This document shows, one piece after another, positions 50,111 to 62,072 of a stretch of 64,000 nucleotides of DNA. The notes beneath the pieces are model-generated. The model saw nothing but the letters and a program-made list of their open reading frames with translations. It was not told where the DNA came from and ran no database searches. The stretch is taken from contig NC_092462.1 of NCBI RefSeq assembly GCF_047495875.1, positions 39,965,669 through 40,029,668 of the forward strand. Direction: 5' to 3'. The stretch is from Pithys albifrons albifrons (taxonomy: Eukaryota > Chordata > Aves > Passeriformes > Thamnophilidae). Position 1 is the stretch's first letter. Every line of letters starts with the position of its first letter. Position numbers and translations under genes: made by a program.

Positions 50111-53100
50111 TGCTGTGAAAACAGAGAAACATAAAATGTTTAGAGTTAAAATGTCCCTATTTGTCTCTATTCAGATTCTCTTCTTATATTCCTCACAGTA
50201 ACATCTCCTGCAAGATTCAAGGGAATGCCTGCTGAAACACATCTAATGTGATATATGCCTCTCTCTGGGTCTTCTTAGTAAGGGACATGTTTTATTAGAA
50301 CACCACATCTATTACCTTAGCTGTTAAAAAAAAATAAAAAAAGAAACTCTATAAAATCCTACAAAAACTATGGTGACTTTACACAAACATTAATAAAGAT
50401 TAGGAAAACACTTCACCCTTAGATCAAGAGGCTAAAGAGTTCTTTCCCCCCCAGCTTAGCGATCATGTAGTAGGTTGTGTTCTGTTTAAATGCTAAGTGC
50501 TGAGTATATGCTGAGCTCTGTCAGATATGTACAAAATCCCCTAGTTCTTTTAGGATAAGCAATTATCAGGTAATGACAGTTAGATATGGGAATGATGAAA
50601 GATTCAATTAAATTACCGATCCACTGCAAGATCTCATATCAGATCCTAAATTATATTTCCATTGGCAGTTTGGGTACTGGCTGTGGTGGTATGCCATAAA
50701 CCCAGCACATTATGTCCTGATAACAGCACCATAAAAGAGATTCACTACTACTCTTACTCTCACTATTCACCAGAGTACATTTGTGGCAAGATTCCAACAA
50801 GACTGCAAACTTTGCTGTTTCTTTCCCAGTTTATGATGTTCATTTAAAGAATTTTAAAAATCAAAGTTTTATAAATGTACAAAATATACAGATATGCAGT
50901 GTCTACAGCTACTTCCTTCTGCATTTACATTTGTATGTGTAATTTACATTGACTCTGTTTTACTCCTCTGTCTTAGCACTTAAAGACCTAGGAGACATCC
51001 AATTAAAAGTAAAAAAAATTTAAAAAATCTTGCTGCATATATTGTACTGCATTCTCATATGCTGCCTGGGAAAGCAAGGGAAAAGCAGAGAATATGCACT
51101 TCTTGGCATCATTTTTCATGACTTCTTAAAGTCTAAAGGAACTTCAAATGGAAGTTTTTGAATGACAATCAGAGCTGGAAAACTGTTTTCCGTGAATTGT
51201 GTTTTGCTCCTGTTTCAGAAAAAAAAAAAAGTGTTAACCTTAGTATCCCCAAAGCACAGGCTTTTGAAATTTTGGACGAATATCCAGGGACCTAGTTTCT
51301 GCCCTAAAGAGCTTAACTGTACTTCTGACTGCATATTTTCACTCAGTTAGGAACTCATCACTTGTCTCAATATGTCTTAGAATATGTCCTCCAACAATGC
51401 CTAAATTTAAAAACTTAAAACATTATAGGATCACATAGGAAGAAAATTAGATATAGATATATGACATATTTATAAAATAACAAAAAAGTGTTTTCTTAAG
51501 TATCTATAGCTAATCCTTGCTATGTTATGTATTTTGTAGAGAACATATGTTCAATATAGGACCACTGTTGATCAAGTTGTCCATATCTTATTTTATTAAA
51601 TGCTATAGATATAAATAATCCCTACCATAGTATTATTTTAAAATAAAATTTTTAAATAATTTCAGATTAAAAAAATTAGAATTATTGCATCAGAATGATC
51701 TTGGATGGATACAAAGTGAACAAATATCAACATAGAAAAAATGATACAGTATACTTCTGTTCCTCTTTTTAAAACTTCCCCACTTACTGAAAACATGAAA
51801 CTGAAGGAATCACATGTCAGCTTGAAGACTACCTGTTGTCTTTCATCTGGGATTAGAGTAGTAAATATTGCCACAGAAAGAATCTTGGAGAATATGTAGA
51901 AACCAATGAGTATTTGCGTGACACCAAGCAGTGCTTCTGACAAACCTTAGGAATGACATAGTCATAGGTCAGAGGATAAGTACCATCAAACTAAAACTAA
52001 TCACCAAAAAAACCCCCAAACTTTTGAACCTGAAATACAAAATAGTCTGCATACAGTCATAGTGAGAAATGCAGTGATTAAACCAAATTGCATCTCTGTT
52101 CTCAGAAATAGCTCTGTGTTCTGATGAAAACGCAGAATAATCCACAATGAAAGGAAAATCTCACAGAATCTTTTAGTGAGAACAGCATCAAAATGATTAA
52201 AACAACATTTGAATTTGCTTGGAACTGCAAACATTCCAAGCACTTAAAATTGTTAGATCTCATGGGGAAAAAAACAAAATCAGACAAGGAATCATAGAGG
52301 GGGTTTCTATACTAGTGAAGAGCGTTTGCACCAAAGAAGCCTTTGAGAATTTTGTCTCTGTAATATTTTGGCAAATACCAGATACTATATCACCATGTCA
52401 ACCTTTACATGTTTAAGAGTAGGTAAAATCCAGTGAATCTGAGAAACTCTAAATACTTGTAGTCATACATAACATCACTTCATGCTCCAGATCTTTACAG
52501 TAGCATCAGATCTTCTTTACTCTGGACTTCTGAAGTGTAAAGCAAAATATATGCAAGTATTCCCCCAAGAAATGTCAAACAGTAGAAAGTGCTCAAAAAG
52601 GTGTATTTCAGAGGTGAGCATGCTGAAAACTTACAAAGAAAAATCTAGCAGTGCTGTGAGCAGCACTGGGCCCGAGAAAAGGCAAGACTTCTTTTCGTCC
52701 CCTGGTTTTATCATCGCTTCTCCCCTCTCAACTCTCCCACTGACTGCTAAGGCCCTGTAGCACGCCTGTGAGTGTTATCTCTCTTGTACCCAGGCAGTAA
52801 CCTTCTGTGGAATGCATGCAGAGAAACATCCCAAAACTGTCTCTGGGAAAGATGCCTTGTACCAAGCAGGAAAGCCTCCTTAGTAAAAATAACTGCCTCT
52901 TCAGTAGCAATATCTTCTGGAAAAGAGCTATTTACCCCTACATAGAGCTATAACAAAAGATGGGAAAATATTCAAAATCTCCCTTTGAAATAGAGCAGTC
53001 TAAAGTTGAAGTCCTGTGATAAGAGATCTTATTAAAGTAATGTTAGCTTTATCAAAATGCTTATTAGGTAAAGAAGGCATTATAATGGGAATGAGCAGGC

Positions 53101-53560
53101 TAGTTGTAAGAACCAATTAATAAAACAGCATATATTACCAATGGACTGAATTGAATCACACTAGTGATAAAAAAAAAAAAATCAGTTAAAAGGTTCCATG
53201 TTCAAGATATTCGTGCTTCTTTCTCTGAACCGGAAAGGAAACAATAATTGAAGAAATTATAATTTTCCATAGGACATTGCAAAGAAATAAGAAAGAAGTA
53301 AATTCTAATCCCTTATGCAGGAACACTCCCTGCCTTGCTTGTCATCTTTTTCATGAAAGGAATGCTAACAGAGCATTGGAAATGAAAAAGGAAACCAGAA
53401 CTGATCTATGTCTAGGGAAAATGGTCTTAGCAATCTAGAGTTTAGAAAGCTATGGTGTATAGGGCTGCAGTACACTGTCAGGTGGCTTGTAGAAACTACA
53501 GACTTAAAGGTTTTTGAAACTATTTTAAGACTGAGGGTTTTTTAAGGAAAACTCGTGTTG
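50111..53560. other. AT-rich non-coding DNA
   Basis: No gene could be supported. A GC-richer patch lies near 52640-52870, and the open frames 52482-52760 (+) and 51662-51943 (-) have no recognised motif. Confidence 0.45.
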
Positions 53561-53658
53561 CTCTGATCTGCTGTTGGTGATGGTTGTGAATTAAGTAGAA
53601 GACAGCTTGATGGTTTCTGGTGGTGCCTTGCTAGCAGCAGTTCTATGATTCTATGTCA
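53561..53658 (+). mobile_element. possible CR1 3' terminus fragment
   Basis: The stretch ends with TTCTATGATTCTATG (53641-53655), the octamer-repeat terminus typical of CR1. The preceding ~80 bases (GGTTTCTGGTGGTGCCTTGC and similar) do not match the other CR1 tails here, so only the terminus supports the call. Chance is possible. Confidence 0.35.
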
Positions 53659-55169
53659 AAATGCAGCATCTGACTTTATTATAATTTCTTACATTATATA
53701 AATAGGTATGAGATGAGAGTGTTAGAAGAAAAAAGTATTAAAAATGCTGTATTGCTTCTTTTGGTCTAAGGGGAGCAGGGGGTCAACACCATCTTCAAAG
53801 CCAGCCTTCCATGGGATTTTACTTCTTGTCACACTGAAGGCTCTCAGTCATAATACAATCCTAACTAAGCATTGCTTTCAACTTAGATACCCAGACTCAT
53901 GTAAACCCCCTGTCATTTAGAGTTAAACTCCACCTATCTACTTTCAGACAAGGTTTATCACTTCTGGATGCCTAGGAGCAGTACTGCCAAGAGACAGGAC
54001 AGTCCCATTGAAAGGTGCAAAAACAGCATTCATTGAGCATCAGTGAACAAACTAGAAGTCAGTTTGTGCAACCCACTTGGCCTCCAGCTACACAGATGTG
54101 CTACATCTCCAATTTCCCAGCAACTGCTTTTTCAGATACCACACAGACCTAAAAGAAAAACAGTTTGGAGAAGAAAGGAAGGGTTTCTTTTAGTGGTTTT
54201 CATTGTGGACATGGAGCTGACATATATGACACAAGGAAAATTTGACAGGAAGATGGTGACACCCACAGTGATGGAACTTGGACAACCTTTCAAACAGGGT
54301 TCTTAAGACCTTTGCATGGTGGATGAAACCTCACTACAGGGCTACCCATACAGGAACAGGGAGGACTGAGGGTTTTATGATGATGTTAGCATGACTCCAA
54401 GCCTTGCATTAATTTGCAGTATGTTTTCAGAACTACTTAAAACAAGAAATAAAATCTTTAAATACTTTTAGGGAAAAAAGAGTTAAGGAACATGCAGGAG
54501 GCAAGATAAGCCATTACAAATTTGAGATTGCCAGGCATTCTGGACAAAACAGCAGGCTAGGGATGATAACATTTTCTAGGTCAGATTTCGGGATATCTAA
54601 GTGACACGAGATGGCAGAGCAGACCAGGATTTAAAGAGAGCAAAGGACAATTAAGGTTGTTCTGGCTTCCCCACCTCTGAATTGCAAGTCCTTCCTTTAA
54701 CTACCAATATGCCAAATATTTATTTCAAATGCAGGTGTTTAAAAACCATAAAATTGCAAGGTGAGTTCTGACATAAGAATACATAGGATATGGACATATG
54801 CATATCAGTTTAGGTACAGGCTTTGCAACACAATTCTTAAAGATCATTGCACAATCGAATTAGTCGCTTTATTTTTGTTTCTCTGTCATCACGTATATTC
54901 CACACATAAATTCATGCAATGAACATTCAGTTTTTATCTCCATTGGCTGCCCATATTTTTCAGCTGTAGTTTAGACACTGATATTTTAAAAGTATGTCTT
55001 TTTGCCTTATTTCTCACTGCTTCATCCGAGTTGCATCTGGCTTCATTAACCCAGCGTAAAGAGGAAGGGAAATGTGCCAAATACACATTTGATATCCAAA
55101 GTGTACCTATTGACCTTTGACTGGAATGGATATTTTAATCCCACACTCAAAAATTACCCTTCAGGAAAC
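53659..55169. other. non-coding DNA, nothing recognised
   Basis: No motif-bearing reading frame; 54043-54306 on + is open for 87 codons but unsupported. Confidence 0.45.
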
Positions 55170-55400
55170 TTGAATTCAAATTACCAACATGATATGTCAT
55201 CTTCTAATCTGATGTGACTGGAATGATAACATTTGCTTTGATGTGCAATGTAATCCAGTGTGACTGATCAGATGAAACCTGCCATAAAACTGCAAAGGGC
55301 AGTGCATCATGGTCAGAAAACAAAACTATCCTTTTTCTGGAAATCATAGTGAAAAGGATCTACCTGTATTTTACACGGTTTGGGATTTTTCAAGCGCTTT
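55170..55400 (+). repeat. copy 1 of an unassigned ~230-bp duplicated sequence
   Basis: This stretch is paired with 56966-57200 in the same direction, about 1.8 kb away. Shared anchors, in order: TGAAT(T)CAAAT, CATGATATGTCAT, TTCTAAT, GTGACT-GAATGATAA, TTGATGTG, TGACTGATCA / TGATTGATCAT, GCCATAA, GGGCA-TGCAT, TTTTTCTGGAAA and GTGAAA. The family is unknown to me. It could be an old repeat family or a diverged local duplication. Confidence 0.75.
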
Positions 55401-56965
55401 TTAACGCAGCATTGACAACTGCCTTATCTAAATTATTCATTTTCATTTTCTCTTGGATCTGACTCTAGCTATTGCTATATCATCTACATTTTTCAGTCAA
55501 GAAATAGGCATATTTGAAACCACAGAAGAATATCTAACAATTGAATTTAAATTGTATTAGAATATTCTGCTTGGAAAGAATAAAGTTTGCAGCATTTAAA
55601 CTAACTGTCTTTCTAGCATCTTGCAACAGTTGTCTTCATTATCAATGCAGAAAGTACTTTGTGGTCTGACATGCAACTCCAGGTGCAGAAGAAAGCAGCA
55701 CCCAGCAGCACAAGAAATCAGCAACTGTTTATCTCCCCTCTCCTGTTATTTCAGATTAGAGTATTTTGGGAAAGATTTTGCAGAATTCAGTGTCTCCCCA
55801 CATGATCTCATAAATTATTTAAAATCTGCAAGGCAAGTCTCACCCACATGGTCAGGAGGAAGTCTTCCTAGTTTTCTGAAAATGACAGAAAACTTTAACT
55901 ATAAAGCAACAGAGGGATAGGTAAAAGTATATAAGATTGCTATCTGGGTAAAGGAGGTAGACCAAAACAAAAAGATCATCTTATTCTTTAGCAAGAGAGT
56001 TGTAACCAGTGGGTCTGTGCCACATAATTTGCATAATTATGTAAAATATTACTGTTTCCTGTAACAACAAATCGGCAGTAAGGTCCAATGACATACAGAG
56101 CAGTAACACTCCTTATTGCTTAAGATGCATTTAACAGGCCAGGATATTGAAAAGAAGGAAGCCATGTTCTGTAAGTATGGGATTAAAGATGTGATACACT
56201 GATGTTTCCCGCCATCACATGTATCCACTGAGGTGAGAACCACACACAGTAAGACTATTTCTTTCTCTAATGTATGGATGTTCATGTAAGTCCTGTTCAT
56301 TTTTTTATTTTATTTTACTTGAGTTAAATACGTCATCAAACATAGTTTCTTCTGAGTAGGAAAGAAGTACAGACAACCTGAAATAGAGAATGGCAAGATT
56401 TAAAAATAGATGACAAGTGGAGGTGTCTGTTTCCATTAACCTTAATTATTTGCTTTGTCACCAAAGACCCTCAGAAAAACTTGTCTGTAGTTTTTCCAGG
56501 TCCAGTTTGATTCTGCTCCACTGGGATTAGAAATTCAGGAAGGGGACGGTAAATGCTACTTGAAGACAATGTTCCTGTTCTTGCAGAAGCAAAAAGGTAT
56601 CTAAACATATTGAAGGTATTACCTAGGCTTCTGACGCAGTAACATTTTCAATAGTATTTTCTGAAGTGGGGGCATGCAAAAAAGCAGTGATACAAAGAAA
56701 ATAGTTTTCTGGTAAAGATGTTCGTTAAATACTTGAATATAAAGAATATTACTTACAAAAAAAAAAAAAAAAAAATACAAACCAACCAAAATAAAACAAA
56801 AAAACCCAACCTTCATTTGATAAAGATAGTCCCCTGACAGACAAGTAATTCTGCAGCTCTTTAGGATTAAAGACACTATGCTTATGTTAGACCACACCTA
56901 GGAAAAGTAGTCTGATTTCACAGCTCACTTCCCAGAAATGTAATTGCTAAAAATGGTTCTCCTTT
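55401..56965. other. non-coding DNA between the duplicate pair
   Basis: Contains the open frame 55621-55920 on + (99 codons, no motif) and a poly-A run of about 20 bases near 56757-56776. The A run has no recognisable retrocopy before it. Confidence 0.45.
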
Positions 56966-57200
56966 TGAATCAAATTTCCAGCATGATATGTCATTTTCTA
57001 ATGTGAGGTGACTAGAATGATAATATATGCACCTTGATGTGAAGCATAGTCTGGTATGATTGATCATAAGCAATATGCCATAACACCGCACAGGGCAATG
57101 CATTTCACTTGAAAATTTAATCTAAGCTGTTTTTCTGGAAAACTGCAGTGAAAGAGAAGACCTGTGTCTTACTCAGCTGAGTGGCTCAAGGTTTTAAGGT
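56966..57200 (+). repeat. copy 2 of the unassigned ~230-bp duplicated sequence
   Basis: Second member of the pair described at 55170-55400, same orientation, with several small indels. It begins TGAATCAAATTTCCAGCATG and runs to about CTCAGCTGAGTGGCTCAAGG. The pair is too diverged to be a recent duplication. Confidence 0.75.
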
Positions 57201-58242
57201 TATTTTTTTTTTTATGATCTTGTTGGCAGAAGCTGCTGATGTGGTAGGCACTCACTTACCCCTGCATCCAAGGAGGAAGTGATGTTCCTTTTTCATAACT
57301 TGTTCTGAAAAGCAAGTTACAAATCTTTTTTCTGAAATGTCCTTTCCACAAAGTCATCCTTACATGTATATCCTTTCTGGGTGACACCTAAGCTGTCTTC
57401 CTCCTATAATTCATTCTAATTCATCAATATTTATCCTGACCATGTTGTGCTTGCAATTACAAGTGCAGTTTTAATGCTGTGATTGTCACTGGACCAAACA
57501 GCAAACAGACATTGCAGTTTAACATATGCATATGGAATGAGTGTATTCTCACTTCTGTCTTCTCCCAGAATTTTGAACTGACACTTTTGTTACTCCTAAT
57601 ACTATTAGTGTTAATGGAAAAATGCCAAAATGTCAAACCATTTTCTATAAACATGTATTAATACCAGATGTCTAGAAATGGGGATTAAGAAGTTTACTTC
57701 GTAATTTTTATTGGATTTTTGATAACTTTACATTTTGATTTATATAGATCAGGGATACAAATATAAAAAAATAACCCACACACTATGAGGCAATGCCTAA
57801 TATCTGGTAAGATTTTGATAAGAATATGTCTTTTAATTCTCATAGATTTCTTCTCTTTTCCACAGAAAGGCCTATGTCTTTACATCTACTCTCTAGTAAA
57901 TGTAAAAGGGGGAATAGAGAAAAGTGGGGAGTGGAGAAAGCAGCCAACATGCTTTTCTTTTTTTATGAAATCTATGCACCCACTTCATGCATAATTTGTA
58001 TGTTTTCCCCAAAGTATATATGACTAGGACCTTTATCAAGGGCTATTAAAGGCCCGGAAAAGATTTTTTTTTTAAAGACTTTGCAGTGGAACCTAACTAC
58101 AAAGCTATGCTATAAGAAGAGGAGCTGTGGAATTTGATGGAATAGAGAACTTCTGAAGCAAGGAAAATCCAGAAAAAATAGACAGGTAAAGAGTCCTGGT
58201 GTAGGATGAAAATGGACTAAACTTGAAAGAATCTTTGAGTCT
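57201..58242. other. AT-rich non-coding DNA
   Basis: No gene or repeat recognised before the CR1 3' end. Confidence 0.5.
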
Positions 58243-58336
58243 GAATCATAGAATCATAGAATCATAGAATCGATTGGTTTGGAAAAGACCTCTGAGATCA
58301 TCAAGTCCAACCCTTGGTCCAACTCCAGTCTGTTTA

Positions 58337-59883
58337 CTACATCATGGCACTCAGTGCCATGTCCAATCTCAGTTTAAAAATCTCCAGGGATGGTGAATCC
58401 ACCACCTCTCTGGGCAGCCCATTCCAATGCCTGATTACTCTCTCTGGAAAGAATTTTTTTCTGATCTCCAACTTAAATTTCCTCTGGCAGATCTTGAGTC
58501 CGTGTCCCCTTGTCCTATTGCTGAGTGCCTGGGAGAAGAGACCAACCCCCACCTGACTATAACTTCCCTTCAGGTAGTTCTAGACAGTGATGAGGTCACC
58601 TCTGAGCCTCCTCTTCTCCAGCCTAAACAACCCCAGCTCCCTCAGCTTCTCCCCATAGGACTTATACTCGAGTCCTTTCACAAGCCTTGTTGCTCTTCTC
58701 TGGACCCACTCCAGCACCTCAATATCTTTCCTGAACTGAGGGACCCAGAACTGAACACAGTACTCAAGGTGTGGCCTCACCAATGCAGAGTACAGGGGAA
58801 GGATCACTTCCCTGGTCCTGCTGGCCACGCCATTTTTGATACAGGACAGGATCCCATTGGCCTTCTTGGCCACCTGGGCACACTGTTGGCTCATGTTGAG
58901 CTTCCTGTCAAATAGTACCCCAAGGTCCCTTTCTGCCTGATTGCTCTCCAGCCACTCTGTGCCCAGCCTGTAGTGCTGCAGGGGGTTGTTGTGGCCAAAG
59001 TGCAGGACCTGGCACTTGGCCTTATTGAACTTCATCCCACTGGAATCTGCCTATCTCTCAGGTCTATCCAGATCCCTTTGCAGAACCCTCCTGCCTTCCA
59101 GCAGGTCGACACTCCCTCCCAACTTGGTGTCATCAGCAAATTTGCTGATGATGGACTCAATCCCCTCATCTAAATCATCAATAAAGATGTTAAACAGGAC
59201 TGGACCCAATACAGACCCCTGGGGAACACCACTGGTGACTGGCCGCCAGCTGGATGCAGCTCCGTTCACCAGCACTGTCTGGGCTCGGCCCTCCAGCCAA
59301 CTCCTAACCCAGGAGAGGGTACACTTGTCCAAGCCATGGGCTAACAGTTTTTCCAGGAGTATATTATGGAGACAGCGTCAAAGGCCTTGCTGAAGTCCAG
59401 ATAGACCACATCCACAGCCTTCCCCTCATCCACCAGGTGGGTCACCTGATCGTAGAAAGAGATCAGGTTGGTCAGACAGGACCTGCCCCTCCTAAACCCA
59501 TGCTGGCTGGGTCTAATCCCTTGTCCACCCTGAAGGTGCTGTGTGATTGCCCTCAGGATGAACTGCTCCATAACCCCGTCAGGCACTGAGGTCAGGCTGA
59601 CAGGCCTGTAGTTGCCAGAGTCAGCCTTGCAGCCCTTTTTGTGGATTGGGGTGACATTCGCCAACTTCCAATCATCTGGGACCTCCCCAGAGAGCCAGGA
59701 CTGTTGGAAGACAATGGAAAGTGATTTGACAAGCTCTTTTGCCAGCTCCTTCATCACCCTGGGATGGATCCCGTCTGGTTCCATAGACTTGTGAGGATCC
59801 AGCTGGCTCAGTAAGTCACTAACTGTATCCTCCTGGAATACAGGAGGGTTATTCAGCTCTCTCTTTCTGTCTACCAGCCCCAA
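58337..59883 (-). pseudogene. CR1 ORF2 reverse transcriptase domain, broken
   Basis: The RT copies the element's RNA at the nicked target. On - the frame from 59883 gives LLSQLDPHKSMEPDGIHPRV, SWLSGEVPDDWK and VTPIHKKG, then PVSLTS, HGFRRGRSC and [14 protein letters not shown] (motif A). After a one-base loss near 59365 the frame moves to 59332 and gives [20 protein letters not shown] (motif B) and [11 protein letters not shown] (motif C, catalytic Asp-Asp). A stop near 59051 is followed in the same frame by [23 protein letters not shown] and [16 protein letters not shown] further stop at 58580 precedes [16 protein letters not shown] near the end. Catalytic residues are kept, but one frameshift and two stops make it inactive. 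Confidence 0.95.
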
Positions 59884-60149
59884 AGGTCAGTTGTCTTGAG
59901 GGCCACCTGTCTTACTGGTAAAAACTGAGGCAAAGTAGGTGTTAAGTACCTCAGCCTTCTCCTCATCTTCCTTAACTATATTTCTCTCCAAGTCCAACAG
60001 AGAATGGAGGTTTTCCTTGCCCCTCCTTTTATTATTAATTTATAGAAGGACTTTTTGTTATCCCTAACAGAATTAGCCAAATTAACTTCAAATTGCACTT
60101 TTCTTTCCCTGATTTTTTTCTTCATGACCTAGCTATCTTCGTAAATTCT

Positions 60150-61185
60150 TCATATGTAGCCAACCCTTTTTTTTTCACAGTCTGTAAACTTTCTTTTTAT
60201 CCCTGATTTCAGAATCTCCCTATTTAACCAAGACAGCCATCTTACCCTCTGGATGGCCTTTTGGCACACTGGTATAGCCTGTTGTTGTGCACTCAAAATT
60301 TCCTGCTTGAAACATATCCATCCCTTCTGGACCCCCATGTTTTTAAGGGTTGTTTCCCCGGGTATTCTCTGAATTAGTCTTTTGAATAGGCCAAAATCTA
60401 CCTTGCGGAAGTCCAGTGTAGAAGTTTTAATGATGGCTCTCCTTGCATCTCTGAGTATTGAAAATTCTATTATTTCATGGTCGCTGTGCCCTAGGCGGCC
60501 TCCAACTACTGCTTCATCCACCAGCCCCTCTCTGTTTGTAAACAGTAGGTCTAGTGGGGCCTTACCCCTGGTAGGGTCATTTACCTGTTGATGAAGGAAA
60601 TTATCCTCTATACACTCCAGGAACCTCCTAGACTGCCTCTTCTCTGCAGTATGAAGCTCCCAGCAGATATCTGGCAGGTTAAAGTCACCCACAAGAACAA
60701 GGGCTGGAGATTTTGAGACATCTGCCAGCTGCTTTTAGAATAATTCATCTCCTTCATCATTCTGGCTGGGCAGTCTGTAACAGACACCCACAAGGATGTC
60801 AGCCTTCTTGGCCTTCCCCCTGATTCTGGCCCACAGGCACTCAACCTTGTCACTGCTGACCTCAACTTCAACAGAGTCAAGAGACTCTCTAACATATAAA
60901 GCCACCCCTCCACCTCTCCTACCCTGCCTGTTCTTTCTGGAGAGCTTGTACCCCCCCCATAGCAGCACTCCAGTCATGTGAGTCAACCCACCATGTTTCT
61001 GTGACAGCAACTATGTCACAGTTTTCCTGCTGCACTATGACTTCCAGCTCCTCTTGTTTGTTTCCCATACTGCGTGCATTGGTGTACATGCACTTCAGCT
61101 GGCCCATTGATTTTACTCTCAGCTCAGGCTCTACTCCCTTAGGATTATCTCTGGGGAGCCCAGTTTCAGTCCTTTCCCCCTTCAA
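60150..61185 (-). pseudogene. CR1 ORF2 apurinic-type endonuclease domain, broken
   Basis: Encodes the N-terminal endonuclease that nicks the target DNA to prime reverse transcription. On - the frames give YTNARSMGNKQEELE and VAVTETWWVDSHDW (from 61185), GGGVALYVRES and VGVCYRLPSQNDEGDELF (from 61010), then VGDFNLPDICW, DPTRGKAPLDLLFTN and GHSDHEIIEF (from 60692). These are the expected Asn, Glu, Tyr, Asp-x-Asn and Ser-Asp-His blocks in order. Two clear lesions: a run of eight G on - (complement of 60951-60958) where seven would keep the frame, and an in-frame stop after DELF near 60735. Later linker sequence towards the RT also contains stops. ORF2 of CR1 normally exceeds 900 residues; this piece covers its first third. 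Confidence 0.93.
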
Positions 61186-61187
61186 AC

Positions 61188-61490
61188 CTAGTTTAAAGAC
61201 CTCCTAACCAACCCTGCCAATTTATGGGCTACAGTTCTTTTGCCCTTACTAGAAAGATGAAGCCCATCTGGTTTGAGGAGACTGGGCAACACAGAGTTTG
61301 CGCCATGATCAAAAAACTCAAAATTTTGATGGTAGCACCAGTCCCTAAGCCACTTATTGGTAAGCTGGGCTTTCCTAAACCTCTCCTCATTTATCCCAGC
61401 TAGCACAGGAACTGAGGCAATTACTTCCTATGCTCCTGTCCCATGAAGTGATCGGGCCAGTGCCTTAAAATCTTTCTAATTACCCTGGTA
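61188..61490 (-). pseudogene. CR1 ORF1 C-terminal esterase-like remnant
   Basis: On -, the frame that includes 61406-61188 reads LAGINEERFRKAQLTNKWLR, then CYHQNFEFFDHG and KPDGLHLSSKGK, ending RRSLN and a stop. The DGLHLS box matches the C-terminal Asp-x-x-His block of the SGNH-type esterase domain in CR1 ORF1 proteins. Two in-frame stops lie upstream (one in a GTGA-stop-EVIASVPV context, another near YQGN), so the frame is dead. The N-terminal part of ORF1 is lost by 5' truncation. It lies just before the ORF2 start region, as in intact CR1. Confidence 0.82.
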
Positions 61491-61756
61491 CTTCTTTTAA
61501 AGAGAAGAAGGATGGATTGAATAAACTGAGAACTGCTAGGAGTGAAATACATGTTAATAACATTCCACATGATTTCTCACACACAGGTAAATGCAATGTT
61601 TAGAATAACCTCTTTTTAACATAAAAAATAATAAATAAAAGTTTAGTAATAGAGAAAAAGTTTTGAGTTCCTACTGATTTGTTGAGCTGTGAATTTAGAA
61701 AATGTATGATTCTGAAGAAAAAATATCTTTTTTTAATTTAAAAGCAATAATACTCT
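61491..61756. other. AT-rich spacer between CR1 5' break and LTR
   Basis: About 270 bases of ordinary AT-rich DNA, with nothing recognised. Confidence 0.5.
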
Positions 61757-62072
61757 TGGGGTCACCCTTTGTTGAGGTAATGTAGATTAGCTTTACAGCG
61801 GTCAGAGGAGACAGAGACAACTCAGGCTGCAGTGTGATCAAAAAGCTCATCAAAGACAAAGGACTTTATTTTTCAAAACAGCTTCACTTTTATCCACTCC
61901 TGCATATAACATGCTAGCACACTATTGGTCAGCAGTTGACCTAACATACATGGAAAGATTCTACTGGTTACAAGGCATCTCACATTCTGCAGATGGTTCT
62001 CTGATCCTTAAGGATGTACTCATCAATCACCTCAGACCTTAAGAGATACACACACACACTGTCACCCCCACA
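61757..62072 (-). mobile_element. solo LTR of an endogenous retrovirus
   Basis: On - it starts TGTGGGGGTGACAGTG (complement of 62057-62072). It continues through a U3 with ACCAATAGTGTGCTAGC (a CCAAT-type box), a TATA-like GGATAAAAGTGAAG (complement of about 61883-61896), and an AATAAA signal (61865-61870 on +). It then has CACTGCAGCCTGAGTTGTC and ends either at ACCTCAACA (61770) or at GACCCCA (61757). That is a complete U3-R-U5 order. No target duplication was seen for either 3' end. No internal retroviral sequence remains. It is unlike the LTRs at 18.7, 22.3 and 31.2 kb. Confidence 0.75.

Larger units (their letters stand above)
58243..61490 (-). mobile_element. CR1-type LINE, large 5'-truncated copy
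   Basis: About 3.25 kb of a CR1 retrotransposon (full-length elements are about 4.5 kb) lying on -. Its 3' end is at 58243, where + reads GAATCATAGAATCATAGAATC, the complement of the octamer-type terminus (ATTCTATG)n. Towards 61,490 it carries, in element order, the last part of ORF1 (esterase-like), the endonuclease and the reverse transcriptase of ORF2, and a short 3' UTR. CR1 elements copy by target-primed reverse transcription and often lose their 5' ends, as here. Frames are interrupted by a small number of frameshifts and stops (see the separate entries). Substitutions are few enough that long frames survive, so it is the youngest-looking element here together with the 44.5-kb copy. No flanking target duplication was found. 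The 5' border is approximate. Confidence 0.95.

Noticed and set aside
56757..56776. poly-A run as tail of a processed retrocopy
   Set aside because: No coding or recognisable transcript sequence precedes it, and no flanking duplication was seen.
58427..58915. 162-codon open frame on +
   Set aside because: Antisense shadow of the CR1 RT reading frame on -.
58986..59393. 135-codon open frame on +
   Set aside because: Antisense shadow of the CR1 RT domain; the - strand frames carry the motifs.
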